DNA of 64,000 bases from Deltaproteobacteria bacterium HGW-Deltaproteobacteria-4 (GCA_002841765.1 PHAV01000007.1:79033-143032); one strand, 5' to 3'. Counted from the stretch's first letter, positions 17,327-26,890 are shown. The notes: a model not told the origin generated them from the sequence alone. Translations and numbers: made by a program.

Positions 17327-20300
17327 TTACCAGAGACCTACGGCTTTACGCAGAATCACCAGAGCGTCAGCGGCGGTGACCTTGCCGTCGGGGGCGGGGA
17401 TACGGTTGATCAGGGGGGCAAGATCAGCACTCATATCAACAGCTCTCTTGCCGATGGCCATCTGCAAGGCGAAAAGGGCATCGGCGGCCGTGGTTTCATA
17501 GCCGTCGTAGACATAGACTTTAACCACAGGAATATCCTGAGAGATCGGCGGCGCGGCGTTATAGTTGGTATCCCCGATCTGGTTAGCAGTGATGGTGCAT
17601 GTCCCTGGGGCAATGCCATTGATGGTGTTGTCATTGGCAACCGTGCAGACGGTCGGTGTGAACGAAAACCAGGTCACGTCCAGCCCGGAGGAGGCGGTGG
17701 TGCTGGCGGTAGTAAAGCCGTTCAATGGTAAAATCGGATGAGTGAAGGTGATCTCCGCGAGGGACTGATTCGCTTTACCCACCGTGATATTTTGAGAGAT
17801 CGGCGTCGCGGCGTTGTAGTTGCTATCTCCGACCTGATTCGCAACGATGGTGCAGATCCCGGCGGAGAGGCCGGTGACGGTGCTGCCGCTGATTGTGCAG
17901 GTGTCGGTGGTGGTCGAGGTCAAGGTCACGGCCAATCCGGAGGTGGCAGCGGCGCTGGCGGTGGTGGTGCCGTTTACCGCCAGAGCTGCCGGCAGGAAGG
18001 TGATCGCCGTGAGGGATTGGTCGAGTTTAAGTACAGTAAAGTTCGAATCATCTCCATAGGTAGTTCCACTCATATTAGTGGAGACAACTCGAAAGTGATA
18101 CGTCTCTCCGGGGTTAAGTCCGGTGAGTGTAACACTGACAGCCGTGTCGGTTGTACCGGATGCGGTCTCCGGAGACGGGGCAATGGTCGTGCCATAGCCC
18201 GTATCTGTGCCGTACTCAAAGCTGACCACGGAGTCGGAGTTGTTGGCATTGACATTGGCATTCAGTGTGGCGCCGCTCGTGCTAATGGCGGATGCCGCGC
18301 CGGTGGTGACGGTGGGGGCGGGGCTGGCAGCGAAGATTGCCGACACGTTCTTGGCGGCATCCATGGTCACCTCGCAAGTCCCGCTGCCGCTGCATGCACC
18401 TTCCCAGTCGTTAAAAATCGAGTTGGGATCGGCATGAGCCGTGAGGCTAACGACTGTACCGTTATCATAAGTCGCAGAACCGGTGCTCCCGGTCCAGACC
18501 AAGGTGCCGACATCCGGGGTGACGTTGCCGTTGCCCGTCAGTAGGACATTGAGTTCGTAACGTGCCGGAAAGGAGAGGTCATCAATCCAGGCGGTATCGA
18601 GCCCACTGAATTCACTCGAATCTTTTTTATATGTCCAAGTCAGTGTGTGAGTGCCGGTTTCCAAAGTGTAAGCGGCACGTGACCAGTTTGTCGAACCCGA
18701 CCAGCGGCCTTTTTCGACACCATCGATAAAAAAGATTAAAAAGTCATAGGCAAACTCTGAATCGACTGCATACCGGAAAGAGACATAGCCTGGAATTTCG
18801 GTGGACACGGTTGTCTGTAACGTCGCGCTCTGGCTGTCAGCGATGGTCGGCGCCCCGGCGGCGTAAACGCTATGGTAGCCGCTGTCCGTCACCTCCCAGC
18901 TGCTGTCGCCGTTGGAAAGCCACGGCAGGCGGGAGAAATCACCACTTTCAAAGTCATCTATGACCGGCAGGAGAGGGACGGGGGTCGTAGACCAATCTCC
19001 CGTCATCGCTGTGCCCGGAAGAGAAATGCCGGTCAGGCTGAAGTCGGTCGGAGTTCCGTCGTAAAAATTGGAATTGGGCGCATCCAGCGGCCTCCAGGCA
19101 CTATTGTTCCCCGCATAAAAGAGGGCGGGAGCAGACCCCCAGCAGTCGGCCAAGAACATGTCACAGATTGCGGTGCTGGCTTGTACCGGAGAGACCCCCT
19201 GCCTTCCCCCGGTCGCGGTGAAATTATTGATATCGTTGGATCCGGCCGTGCCTGCCGTGGTGTCGATATGGGTGAGGAGGAGGCCGCCTTGCCAGTTTGC
19301 GCCGAGCGCGTATTTGGCCCCGAGATCCCACCCGGCGGGGCGACGGTTTTCCACGAGATAGTATTCGCTCTCGCTGACCGGCGTCTGCAGTATATAGCCG
19401 GAGTCAGGGGCGGACAGGGACGGATGAATCGTGATGGTGGTGACCGGACCGGGTTCGGCGGCTGTCGCCCACCCCAGATATTGCCGCGACCAAAGATCGA
19501 GAGCGGTCGGCGTTGCCCCGGCATCTTCACTGCTGTCGGCCCCCCAGCTGCCGGCGGCCATCAGGGAGAAGATGCCCATGCCGGCATTGGTGTAGGAGGT
19601 GTCATAAAGATCCGGCAAGCCACAGAGGGCGTGTCCGAGTTCGTGAGCGATGATGCCCATGGTCTGTTGCCGCCCGGCACTGTTTAATTCGCCGTTCAGC
19701 GCCCAGTCGGTAACATGCAAACCGGCGGCCGTCACACCCGGACCGCCCCACGCATGCGCCCAGACACTCGGGAACTTGTCGCTGCTGTCGGAAGCTTCGT
19801 AGCCGGCATAGATAAAGTAGAGGGAGAGTTCGGACTGTTCCAGGGTGCCGTTATGGTCGGCATCAAAAGAACTGAAATCGACGAAGGTTGCCGCCTGCGC
19901 TAAGGCGAGGTTGAGGATGCCTGGTTCGGTCGCATAACTTTCATTGGGATCTCTATCCCCGCCCGGGTACGGGTGCGGTGCTGCGATTGAGACAGTCAAA
20001 ATCCCGGCGGGATTTCCAGGTTGACTGTGTGTTGCAGGGCTCACTCTGAGAGAAGAAAAAGAGTTGTCAGCATAATAACGGGTTACCGATTTGTTTGTTG
20101 GAGAAAAGACCGTCGATTCCCATTGCGCTGGCGTCGTTACCAGGTTGCGATCAGAGAAGTTGATCCGCACCAGTAACAGTTTTCTTTCTCCCGCTATAGG
20201 TATTGGAGTCCAGTCCCCGACCGCTGCAAGCTGGACAGAAGGGGCGAGCGCTGCGGGAAAAGATAAAGATTTCCCCTTCTGGCGTTCCTGATACGTTTTG

Positions 20301-20653
20301 TTGAGTGATTTTTGCCTGTATAGTTCGAGCGCTTTGTTGCGGGGAGGCTTGAGTCGCGGAGAAATATGAGAAGGTACGAATCCTTGCGGCATGGCCCGAT
20401 ATCCGGACGCTTTGAGTCTGCCGTTAGCATCTGGCTCGGCATAGTCCCAGTATTTTGTTTTGGGATTATGCAGAATCGTGTAGCCGCTCTTTGTTTCCGT
20501 CCAGTGTTGAAATTCGTCCCCTTGTTGCCGGACTTTGATGATCGTTCCGTCCGGTTGTGCAATCTCCTCAAATCTCTGCAACGCCGGGGCGGCATAAAGA
20601 TTCGGGCACAGGGCACAGGTGAGAATAAACATGAGGACAATAAAATTCCGCAT
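17327..20653 (-). CDS. Secreted M6-family metalloprotease with FnIII, cell-surface repeats and C-terminal dockerin-like repeat
   Basis: A 1108-residue exported protein: signal peptide (MRNFIVLMFILTCALCPNLYA), an M6 (immune-inhibitor A type) peptidase domain with the zinc site H337-E338-LG-H341 in GIIAHELGHALCGLPDLYD, and a jelly-roll-like region with FESGDFSRLPWLSNGDSSW. Then comes a GNGNVTPDVGTL bacterial repeat, a fibronectin type III-like domain (GLNPGETYHFRVV) and two repeats ending SNYNAATPISQNITV and TNYNAAPPISQDIPV. The last ~65 residues, DGYETTAADALFALQMAIGK and DGKVTAADALVILRKAVG, are a paired dockerin-like motif. First gene of the three-gene operon with two cohesin-like proteins. 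Confidence 0.85.
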   Translation of the reverse strand: MRNFIVLMFILTCALCPNLYAAPALQRFEEIAQPDGTIIKVRQQGDEFQHWTETKSGYTILHNPKTKYWDYAEPDANGRLKASGYRAMPQGFVPSHISPRLKPPRNKALELYRQKSLNKTYQERQKGKSLSFPAALAPSVQLAAVGDWTPIPIAGERKLLLVRINFSDRNLVTTPAQWESTVFSPTNKSVTRYYADNSFSSLRVSPATHSQPGNPAGILTVSIAAPHPYPGGDRDPNESYATEPGILNLALAQAATFVDFSSFDADHNGTLEQSELSLYFIYAGYEASDSSDKFPSVWAHAWGGPGVTAAGLHVTDWALNGELNSAGRQQTMGIIAHELGHALCGLPDLYDTSYTNAGMGIFSLMAAGSWGADSSEDAGATPTALDLWSRQYLGWATAAEPGPVTTITIHPSLSAPDSGYILQTPVSESEYYLVENRRPAGWDLGAKYALGANWQGGLLLTHIDTTAGTAGSNDINNFTATGGRQGVSPVQASTAICDMFLADCWGSAPALFYAGNNSAWRPLDAPNSNFYDGTPTDFSLTGISLPGTAMTGDWSTTPVPLLPVIDDFESGDFSRLPWLSNGDSSWEVTDSGYHSVYAAGAPTIADSQSATLQTTVSTEIPGYVSFRYAVDSEFAYDFLIFFIDGVEKGRWSGSTNWSRAAYTLETGTHTLTWTYKKDSSEFSGLDTAWIDDLSFPARYELNVLLTGNGNVTPDVGTLVWTGSTGSATYDNGTVVSLTAHADPNSIFNDWEGACSGSGTCEVTMDAAKNVSAIFAASPAPTVTTGAASAISTSGATLNANVNANNSDSVVSFEYGTDTGYGTTIAPSPETASGTTDTAVSVTLTGLNPGETYHFRVVSTNMSGTTYGDDSNFTVLKLDQSLTAITFLPAALAVNGTTTASAAATSGLAVTLTSTTTDTCTISGSTVTGLSAGICTIVANQVGDSNYNAATPISQNITVGKANQSLAEITFTHPILPLNGFTTASTTASSGLDVTWFSFTPTVCTVANDNTINGIAPGTCTITANQIGDTNYNAAPPISQDIPVVKVYVYDGYETTAADALFALQMAIGKRAVDMSADLAPLINRIPAPDGKVTAADALVILRKAVGLW

Positions 20654-20777
20654 CGAGTGCTGCCTCCTGAAACGCTCTGTTTTACCAATGAATTATGGTT
20701 GTTGTTGCGAAAAAATGTCTTCTGAAATAATAGCACATTGATGCATTGAGGACAAAAAAGTGAGAATCAATCCCCTT

Positions 20778-22418
20778 CTAGCTCCGTCGCTGTAAATACC
20801 AGTTGATCAATCCATTGGTCGAGGCATCGTGGCTGCTCACACTTGCCGGCGTCACCAGCTCGGGGAGGATGGCGCCGGCGAGCTGTTTACCGAGCTCGAC
20901 CCCCCATTGATCGAAAGAATTGATCCCCCAGATCACTCCCTGCACAAAGACCTTGTGTTCGTACAGAGCGATCAACATCCCCAGGCTGCGGGGGGTGATC
21001 TCTTCGAGAAGCAGGGTGCTGCTCGGCCGGTTGCCGGGGAAGATCCGATGCGGCAGGAGGGCGGCAATGTCGTCTTCCTCCATCCCCGCGGCCGCCATCT
21101 CCGCCTGCGCCTCGGCGGCACTTTTGCCGCGCATCAGCGCTTCGGCCTGGGCAAAGACATTGGCGAGGAGGATGGGGTGGTGCGGACCGAGTTGATGATG
21201 ACTGCGCGCCGGGGCGATGAAGTCGCAGGGGACGAGCTGCGTCCCTTGATGGATGAGCTGGTAAAAGGCGTGCTGCCCGTTCGTCCCCGGCTCGCCCCAA
21301 AGGATCGGCCCGGTCGGGTAATCGACGACCTCGCCGCTGCGCGTCACCCGCTTGCCGTTGCTCTCCATCTCCAGCTGTTGCAGGTAGGCGGGGAAACGGT
21401 GCAGATACTGATCGTAAGGGAGGACCGCCTGACTCGCCGCCCCCCAAAAGTTGCTGTTCCAGATTCCCAGCAGCGCCATCAGCACCGGGATATTCTTCTC
21501 CAGCGGCGCGTTGCGGAAATGTTCATCGACCGCAAAGCCGCCATCGAGGAGCTCCTCGAAGTGATCGTAGCCGATCGACAGGGCGAGGGAGAGACCGACC
21601 GCTGACCACAACGAGTAGCGGCCGCCGACCCAGTCCCAGAAGCCAAACATGTTGGCGGGATCGATGCCGAACTCGCGTACCAGCTTTTCGTTGGTCGAGA
21701 CCGCGACAAAATGGCGGCTGATCTCCTCCATATTTCCCCCCTGGTCGATAAACCAGTTGCGGGCGGAATAAGCATTCGCCAGGGTCTCGTGGGTGGTAAA
21801 GGTCTTCGAGACGACAACAAAGAGGGTGGTCTCGGCATGCAGGCCCTTGAGGGTTTCAACCAGATCGCTGGCATCGACATTGGAGACGAAGTGGCTGCGC
21901 AGGCCGGAGACGTAGGGGGTGAGGGCGGCGCAGGCCATCTTTGGTCCAAGATCGGAGCCGCCGATGCCGATGTTGACGACATCGGTGATCCGTTTGCTGC
22001 TGTAGCCGCGCCAGCCTCCGCTGCGCACCTGCATGCAAAAGCGCCGCATCTCGCCGAGGACATCGCGTACTGCCGGCATGACATCTCCGCCATCGACAAT
22101 CACCGGCCGTTCGCTGCGATTGCGCAGGGCGGTGTGGAGGACGGCGCGCCCTTCGCTGCTATTGATTTTGGCGCCGTTGAACATGGCATCGCGGTGGATG
22201 TCAAGGTTGCGAACTCGGGCGAGCTGGCAGAGCAGCGGCATAGTCTCGGCATCGATGAGCTGTTTGGAGTAGTCGAAGAGGAGCCCGTCAAATTCGACGG
22301 AGAAGCGGGCAAAACGATCAGGATCGGCGGCAAAGGCAGCGCGTAGCGAGCGCCCTTCCCAGTTGCGGCGATGTTCGGTCAGGGCCTGCCAGGCCGGCAG
22401 TTCAGTCAGATTATCCAT
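20778..22418 (-). CDS. pgi: Glucose-6-phosphate isomerase
   Basis: A 546-residue phosphoglucose isomerase (glucose-6-P to fructose-6-P, glycolysis and gluconeogenesis). Conserved blocks: [44 protein letters not shown], the catalytic region [19 protein letters not shown] and the C-terminal [28 protein letters not shown] 22418 is preceded by AAAGGAGAG; the frame is open to 22448 but that start would lie on the ribosome binding site. A good promoter stands at 22468-22496. Confidence 0.96.
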   Translation of the reverse strand: MDNLTELPAWQALTEHRRNWEGRSLRAAFAADPDRFARFSVEFDGLLFDYSKQLIDAETMPLLCQLARVRNLDIHRDAMFNGAKINSSEGRAVLHTALRNRSERPVIVDGGDVMPAVRDVLGEMRRFCMQVRSGGWRGYSSKRITDVVNIGIGGSDLGPKMACAALTPYVSGLRSHFVSNVDASDLVETLKGLHAETTLFVVVSKTFTTHETLANAYSARNWFIDQGGNMEEISRHFVAVSTNEKLVREFGIDPANMFGFWDWVGGRYSLWSAVGLSLALSIGYDHFEELLDGGFAVDEHFRNAPLEKNIPVLMALLGIWNSNFWGAASQAVLPYDQYLHRFPAYLQQLEMESNGKRVTRSGEVVDYPTGPILWGEPGTNGQHAFYQLIHQGTQLVPCDFIAPARSHHQLGPHHPILLANVFAQAEALMRGKSAAEAQAEMAAAGMEEDDIAALLPHRIFPGNRPSSTLLLEEITPRSLGMLIALYEHKVFVQGVIWGINSFDQWGVELGKQLAGAILPELVTPASVSSHDASTNGLINWYLQRRS

Positions 22419-22467
22419 GGGGCTCTCCTTTGGGGGGTGAATCATCAATCAAGTTGACCACCTCGAC

Positions 22468-22496
22468 TTTATACACCATACTTGCCCCCTTGTCAG
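22468..22496 (-). promoter_or_regulatory. Sigma-70 promoter for pgi
   Basis: On the minus strand CTGACA (22496-22491), a 17-base spacer and TATAAA (22473-22468). Start of transcription about 40 bases before the pgi ATG. Confidence 0.6.
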
Positions 22497-22541
22497 CCGC
22501 ATCTACCACAAAAACTTGTGTCATTCCCGAAGGAAACTATC

Positions 22542-23090
22542 ATGGCTCTGCCCTCCACGATCTACCGCGTCAGCATCGAACTTGCTGATCTCGATCGTAA
22601 TCTTTATGAAAAACTCGAAACGACCATTGCCCGTCATCCCTCCGAGACCAATGAACGGCTCATTGCCCGTCTCTTTGCATACGCCCTCTGCTACAGCGAG
22701 GATCTGAGCTTTACCAAGGGGATTGCCGCGGCGGATGAGCCGGATCTCTGGACCAAGGAGCCGGATGGGCGGGTGCGGGAATGGATCGAGGTCGGCCTCC
22801 CCGACTTCGAACGGCTGCGCAAGGTCAGCCGTCATGCCGAAAAGGTAATGCTGATCGCCAGCGGCAGTGCCAGCGCGTTCTGGCGCTGGCAGGAAGCGAT
22901 GTTCCCCAGGCTCGCGGTCATCGACAACCTGACGATCCTCGCGCTGGAGCCGGCCTTTGTCGGCCAGATTGTCGCCAAGTTGCAGCGGGCAATTACCTGG
23001 TCGCTGACGATCACCGAGGGAAACATCTATCTCACCATCGGCAACGACACGCTCGAATCGCAGATCCTCTTTCTCCAGGGGGAGCGGTGA
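22542..23090 (+). CDS. yaeQ: YaeQ family protein
   Basis: A 182-residue protein matching YaeQ over its full length ([67 protein letters not shown]). The fold is PD-(D/E)XK nuclease-like in the family; biochemical function is unsettled, and an anti-termination role was proposed for E. coli YaeQ. The start at 22542 has CGAAGGAAACTATC upstream. Its stop overlaps the GTG of the next gene, so the two are translationally coupled. Confidence 0.88.
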   Translation: MALPSTIYRVSIELADLDRNLYEKLETTIARHPSETNERLIARLFAYALCYSEDLSFTKGIAAADEPDLWTKEPDGRVREWIEVGLPDFERLRKVSRHAEKVMLIASGSASAFWRWQEAMFPRLAVIDNLTILALEPAFVGQIVAKLQRAITWSLTITEGNIYLTIGNDTLESQILFLQGER

Positions 23091-23542
23091 TCATCTGGAT
23101 CGACGCCGACGCCTGTCCGCGTCTCGCGCGGGAGATCGTTTTCAAGGCGGCCGAGAGGCTGAAGTTGCCGGTCTGTCTCGTCGCCAACCAGCCGATGGGC
23201 CGGCATCATTCGTCGCTGATTACTTCGGTGCATGTCCATGGTGGTTTTGATGCCGCCGATGACTATATTGCCCAGCAGGTCGCCCCCGGCGATCTCGTCA
23301 TCACCGCCGACATTCCCCTCGCTGCCCGCATCGTCAGCGCCGGCGCTCTCGCCATCGACCCGCGTGGCGACCTCTACGACGATTCCAACGTCAACGAACG
23401 CCTGTCGATGCGTGATCTCCTCGCCGACCTCCGCAACGACGGCCTCGTTTCCGGCGGCCCGCCTCCCTTTGGTGTGAATGACCGGAAACGCTTTGCGGCG
23501 ACGCTGGACCGGACTCTGACCCGATTGAATCGACCAGGTTGA
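23087..23542 (+). CDS. UPF0178 (YaiI/YqxD) family protein
   Basis: A GTG start at 23087 overlapping the yaeQ stop (GTGA), with GGGGGAG just upstream, gives a 151-residue protein beginning [17 protein letters not shown]. This is the PIN-like UPF0178 family ([43 protein letters not shown]). The acidic residues D6, D8 and the ITADIPLA motif are the predicted metal site. Function unknown, possibly a nuclease. Length is as usual for the family. Confidence 0.88.
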   Translation: MIIWIDADACPRLAREIVFKAAERLKLPVCLVANQPMGRHHSSLITSVHVHGGFDAADDYIAQQVAPGDLVITADIPLAARIVSAGALAIDPRGDLYDDSNVNERLSMRDLLADLRNDGLVSGGPPPFGVNDRKRFAATLDRTLTRLNRPG

Positions 23543-23582
23543 ACCGGCGCGTCTCTTCTTAATTCACAGGTAACGATTTCCC

Positions 23583-24353
23583 ATGACGACTCGCACCCTC
23601 ACCCTCAGCGACGGCCGCAGCATTACTTATCACATTCGCCGCTCGCAGCGGGCCAAGCACGTGGGGTTGCGCCTCAGCCGCCAGGCCGGGCTGCAGGTGA
23701 CGGTGCCGCTCGGCGTCACCCTGGCGCGGGTCGATGCGGTGGTCCTTGCCAAGAGCGTGTGGATCATCAAGCATCTGACCAGTTTCGCCGCCATGCCGCC
23801 CGCGCTGCCCGTTCCGACCGCTCCGGCGCCGCTCCCCCTGGGCATCGCGCTGCCGGCCCTCGGCGAGACCTGGACAGTGGCGTACGCGCAGAGCGGGATG
23901 TCTGGCGTGCGCGCAGCCACTCTCGCGCCGGGAGAGTTGCAGCTACGCGGCGCGGTGGCAGATGAAGAACTCTGCCGGCGGGTGCTGCGCTTGTGGCTGG
24001 CGCAACGCGCCGAGATGACGTTGCTGCCGCAATTGCAGGAGCTGGCCATTGCCGCCGGGTTTCGCTACGTGCGCGGTCAGATCCGCGGGCAGCGCACCCG
24101 TTGGGGGAGTTGTTCAGGTCGCGGGACAATTTCCCTCAACTGGCATCTGCTCTTCCTGGCGCCGGAACAGGTGCGTTACGTGCTGCTGCACGAACTCTGT
24201 CATACGGTCGAGCTCAACCATTCTCCCCGTTTCTGGCGGTTGCTGCAGCAGCACCAACCCGACTCGGAGGCACTGCGCAAGATTATGCGCCGTGCCTGGC
24301 ATGAACTGCCGGCGTGGCTGCATGAAGCGCAGCAGCCGCGGAAGGTTGATTGA
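23583..24353 (+). CDS. YgjP-type (DUF45) metallopeptidase-like protein
   Basis: A 256-residue protein of the YgjP/WLM metallopeptidase family. The zincin motif is H203-E204-LC-H207 in LLHELCHTVELNHSPRFW, preceded by the family block GQRTRWGSCSGRGTISLNWHL. The N-terminal part (RSQRAKHVGLRLSRQAGLQVTVPLGV) is the usual beta-strand region. No signal peptide; cytoplasmic. Biological substrate unknown. Confidence 0.87.
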   Translation: MTTRTLTLSDGRSITYHIRRSQRAKHVGLRLSRQAGLQVTVPLGVTLARVDAVVLAKSVWIIKHLTSFAAMPPALPVPTAPAPLPLGIALPALGETWTVAYAQSGMSGVRAATLAPGELQLRGAVADEELCRRVLRLWLAQRAEMTLLPQLQELAIAAGFRYVRGQIRGQRTRWGSCSGRGTISLNWHLLFLAPEQVRYVLLHELCHTVELNHSPRFWRLLQQHQPDSEALRKIMRRAWHELPAWLHEAQQPRKVD

Positions 24354-24399
24354 TTCTGCTTTGGGGGGATGGAAGGGAGGGCTTGGGCGTCGATAAGGA

Positions 24400-24819
24400 T
24401 TACGGCTCCATCACCGCGAGACCTTCTGCCCTGGCTGCTTGATTGAGCCGATCATCAAACGAGGAGAAAGACAGCGTGAGCTGATCCCTGGTCGCGAGGC
24501 GTAGCGCGGCACTGAGATGCACGGCGTCAAAACCGCGCAGGGAGTGGCGTTCGGCCAGGTCGGCGGCGAGTTGTTCGTCGAAATCGAGGGCCACGAGATG
24601 TTTCCAGTCTGCCCGGATCGCCTCTTGCAGCCGGCGATAGCTGTCTTGATCAAGATCGCGGCTGTTAAAACGCCGGGTCAGGGCGGAGATCATTTCGGGG
24701 AGCGCTACTCGACAGGTGGCGACCATGTCCGCCTTGCCCACCCAGACGCCGACCGCTGCCGAGCCCTCTTCCTCAACATAGAGCTTGACCAGACTGCTGG
24801 TGTCGCAATAGAGGATCAT
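24400..24819 (-). CDS. PIN-domain toxin (VapC type)
   Basis: A 139-residue PIN-domain ribonuclease. The fold's acidic residues are visible: D6 in MILYCDTSSLVKLY, the conserved E in LPEMISAL, and the later acidic residue in FDAVHLSAAL. It overlaps the antitoxin gene by four bases (ATGA), the classic toxin-antitoxin arrangement. Expected activity is cleavage of tRNA or rRNA. All key residues appear intact, so it is probably functional. Confidence 0.88.
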   Translation of the reverse strand: MILYCDTSSLVKLYVEEEGSAAVGVWVGKADMVATCRVALPEMISALTRRFNSRDLDQDSYRRLQEAIRADWKHLVALDFDEQLAADLAERHSLRGFDAVHLSAALRLATRDQLTLSFSSFDDRLNQAARAEGLAVMEP

Positions 24820-25076
24820 CGCCGCTCCGCGATGACGGTTGCCGAAAGGGGATCTCCCTCAATCTTCACTCCGACGAGACCGGCCGGCTTTCCGCCGCTC
24901 CACGTCGCCCCCCCTTCCGCCACCAGGCCCAGGACGGCCCGGCGTTCGGGGGTGATGGGGAGGAGCAGTGCCACCTCCCTCCCCCGGTCGGTGACAACGA
25001 CCTCTTCCCCTTGGCTGGCAAGACCGATGTAGGTGCTCAGATGGGCCTTAAGCTCACGGATTCCGACGGTATGCAT
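24816..25076 (-). CDS. Phd/YefM-type antitoxin
   Basis: An 86-residue antitoxin beginning MHTVGIRELKAHLSTYIGLASQGEEVVVTDRGREVALLLP, the DNA-binding Phd/YefM fold. The C-terminal half (GKPAGLVGVKIEGDPLSATVIAERR) would wrap the toxin. It precedes the PIN toxin with a four-base overlap. A palindrome upstream (25110-25132) is the likely autoregulatory operator. Confidence 0.88.
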   Translation of the reverse strand: MHTVGIRELKAHLSTYIGLASQGEEVVVTDRGREVALLLPITPERRAVLGLVAEGGATWSGGKPAGLVGVKIEGDPLSATVIAERR

Positions 25077-25109
25077 GCCGTGTTCCTTTCTTGTCAGTGT
25101 ATTTGTGTC

Positions 25110-25132
25110 TACACAATACCACGAATTGTGTA
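25110..25132. promoter_or_regulatory. Palindromic operator of the toxin-antitoxin operon
   Basis: TACACAAT and ATTGTGTA form perfect 8-base arms around a 7-base centre, 34 bases upstream of the antitoxin ATG. Phd/YefM antitoxins repress their own operon by binding such palindromes. Confidence 0.65.
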
Positions 25133-25194
25133 CTCAAACAATTTTTGCTCCGTGTGGGCGGTGAGCAGGTTTTATCGCGGGTCTGTCAAGCCTT

Positions 25195-26187
25195 TCATAT
25201 AGACAAGTGCTCATATCGAATAGGTAATTTGAATCTGTCACCTAAATACTTCAAGTATTTCTCGGTTTGGTTGTCTATCGGCTCTTCTCCAACAATGATC
25301 AGATTCTTAGCATTTTCGCCAGAAGGCCAATATGCGTATTCCAACACTTGTCCTATTGCCTCCCGGATACAAGCTTTTGCTGAACCACAGATCTTAATTT
25401 CATAGAAATCAAATTCATTGTTTCGCCTTAGTGCCACGTCAATTTTCTTGCCAAAAATTGATTGCTCGGCTGAAACATTTTCCTTGCCCCATTTATCAAT
25501 TAGCAATTGGATTAACTTCCCCTGGAGGATAGAGTGCCTTATTTCGAGGTTCACGGACCTTTCTTCAAGTGTGTACTCCTTGGATTGAGGCAACTGACTC
25601 GCCTTGGGGTCGAAAACGAATGTAGGTCGTGCATTACTTTGCTCAAATTCGATTATTCCAGAGACTTCTTCTTTCTCGACATAAATGTATGGTGCTAATA
25701 ATTCGTCAAATGTTGTTAATATCTCAGTATACCCCTCATCACTTTCCTGAATTTTCCCTATGAAAATGAAAGTCCGTGGAACCAGTAAATTAGCAGAAAT
25801 CTCAACAACAGGGCCTATCGGGCTTCTTGAATTTCTGTGATAATGCCACATGTTGTAATTTGAAAAAAAATGGGGATTTTCTCTGATAAATTGGTTGAGT
25901 TTTAGAATCTTTGGAAAGAGTAAGGAAATATCTGGAAGGGTCTGACTGGCTTCGAGAGAAAAGGCTATTCCATATCTAAGTCCTTCATTTTCATCACCGA
26001 TGTTAAACTGTAGCTCTTTCCGGCCTCCATAATGAAACGCCCAATCGTTGCTGATTGACGCATCTGCAAATATCTCCGATCCGGGTCTCCTGCTAAGCCC
26101 TTTCAGCTTTTTCCTTATTTCTTGTAGCCCGCCGATGTTATAGCCATGAGACAATTCGTTTATTTTATGGGCAATTTCGCTAATCAT
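25195..26187 (-). CDS. AT-rich gene for a PD-(D/E)XK nuclease-like protein
   Basis: A 330-residue soluble protein clearly more AT-rich than its surroundings. The C-terminal third shows a PD-(D/E)XK core: KLIQLLIDKWGKENVSAEQS, then GKKIDVALRR with the Asp, and FDFYEIK as the E-x-K pair, followed by a helix with REAIGQVLEYAYWP. The N-terminal part (WAFHYGGRKELQFNIG, LRYGIAFSLEASQTLP) resembles the DNA-recognition-like N-terminal domain of some restriction proteins. It may be an orphan restriction endonuclease or other defence nuclease; no methyltransferase is adjacent. Base composition and the flanking repeats suggest horizontal transfer. Confidence 0.65.
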   Translation of the reverse strand: MISEIAHKINELSHGYNIGGLQEIRKKLKGLSRRPGSEIFADASISNDWAFHYGGRKELQFNIGDENEGLRYGIAFSLEASQTLPDISLLFPKILKLNQFIRENPHFFSNYNMWHYHRNSRSPIGPVVEISANLLVPRTFIFIGKIQESDEGYTEILTTFDELLAPYIYVEKEEVSGIIEFEQSNARPTFVFDPKASQLPQSKEYTLEERSVNLEIRHSILQGKLIQLLIDKWGKENVSAEQSIFGKKIDVALRRNNEFDFYEIKICGSAKACIREAIGQVLEYAYWPSGENAKNLIIVGEEPIDNQTEKYLKYLGDRFKLPIRYEHLSI

Positions 26188-26370
26188 TTTGTTCTCCTTG
26201 GATTTTAAGGCATCAAGAAACTCTGGCGGAATTATCGTTTCCTACTTGACCAAAAACATACACTCGTCTCCGGGTCCCACTTTGCCTTGAGTTAGCGCAG
26301 CTTTTCCCGCAGGGTCGTTTCATCGAACCTCATAGTAATTGGCACGAGATCGTCCCCCCCTCAAAGACAA

Positions 26371-26493
26371 AACCGCCCGGACAGCGTGCTGTCGTCGGGC
26401 GGTTATGATTTCATCTTCCTGAAATTTTGCATCGAATCCCTCCAGTCGAATCAAGAGGCTCCGATTCTTGTCGATTTCTCATCCCGCTGTCAA
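26371..26493 (-). promoter_or_regulatory. Conserved 123-base promoter / micro-ORF / terminator element, copy 2
   Basis: Same architecture and exact length as 11446-11568. TTGACA at 26493-26488, the same conserved spacer string (GGGATGAGAAATCGA), a weaker -10 (CAAGAA, 26470-26465), the ribosome binding site CTGGAGGG, a micro-ORF of nine codons plus stop (26432-26403, MQNFRKMKS) and a hairpin (26371-26404) followed by TTTTGTCTTT. Here the micro-ORF ends just inside the terminator stem, so the unit is self-contained. The AT-rich nuclease gene starts about 185 bases downstream. Confidence 0.65.
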
Positions 26494-26529
26494 AGAAAAT
26501 CTGGTCGAAATCTCACCCTGTGCCGCCAC

Positions 26530-26590
26530 CGGAACGCAGGACCGACCACCCCCAGCCCCTCCTTAAGCAAGGAGGGGAGCCAAATCGGGC
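26530..26590. repeat. Short palindromic repeat (CCCCTCC..AAGGAGGGG)
   Basis: CCACCCCCAGCCCCTCCTTA followed by AGCAAGGAGGGG is a compact inverted repeat. The same family is found at 59757-59845 (two facing arms) and 62086-62125. Confidence 0.7.
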
Positions 26591-26647
26591 AAACACACAG
26601 GTGCGCCCTTGTCTACACCAACGATTTTCGCATTTAGGGGGTTGGGG

Positions 26648-26870
26648 TTCCCCTTTTTCGCCGCAGCCGGAGCGCGGTGGACGTTTGGCGATAAAGGTGG
26701 ACAAATGTTTGAGCGCAGCGAGTTTTTGTCCGCCCGCCAAACGTCTGCCGTGCGCAGGGAACCCGCGTAGCGTGCCAGGCGATGGGGTGCTCTTTTCTTG
26801 CCTACTTCTTTTGAGCAAGCAAAAGTAAGTAGGGCGTCGTCGGGGGCGCAACCCCCGGAACTTGCCCGGT
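26648..26870 (+). repeat. Dispersed repeat, copy A (about 220 bases)
   Basis: This block, from TTCCCCTTTTTCGCCG to GGAACTTGCCCGG, matches the reverse complement of 61800-62019 almost throughout, with scattered substitutions and small indels. A reading frame inside (AIK-DKCLSAASFCPPAKRL) is kept in both copies but has no ATG start and no recognisable function. The whole gap 26188-27034 holds this repeat, the short palindromes around it and the 123-base element, with no convincing gene. Confidence 0.85.
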
Positions 26871-26890
26871 TACGACCGGTCGGAGCAGGG

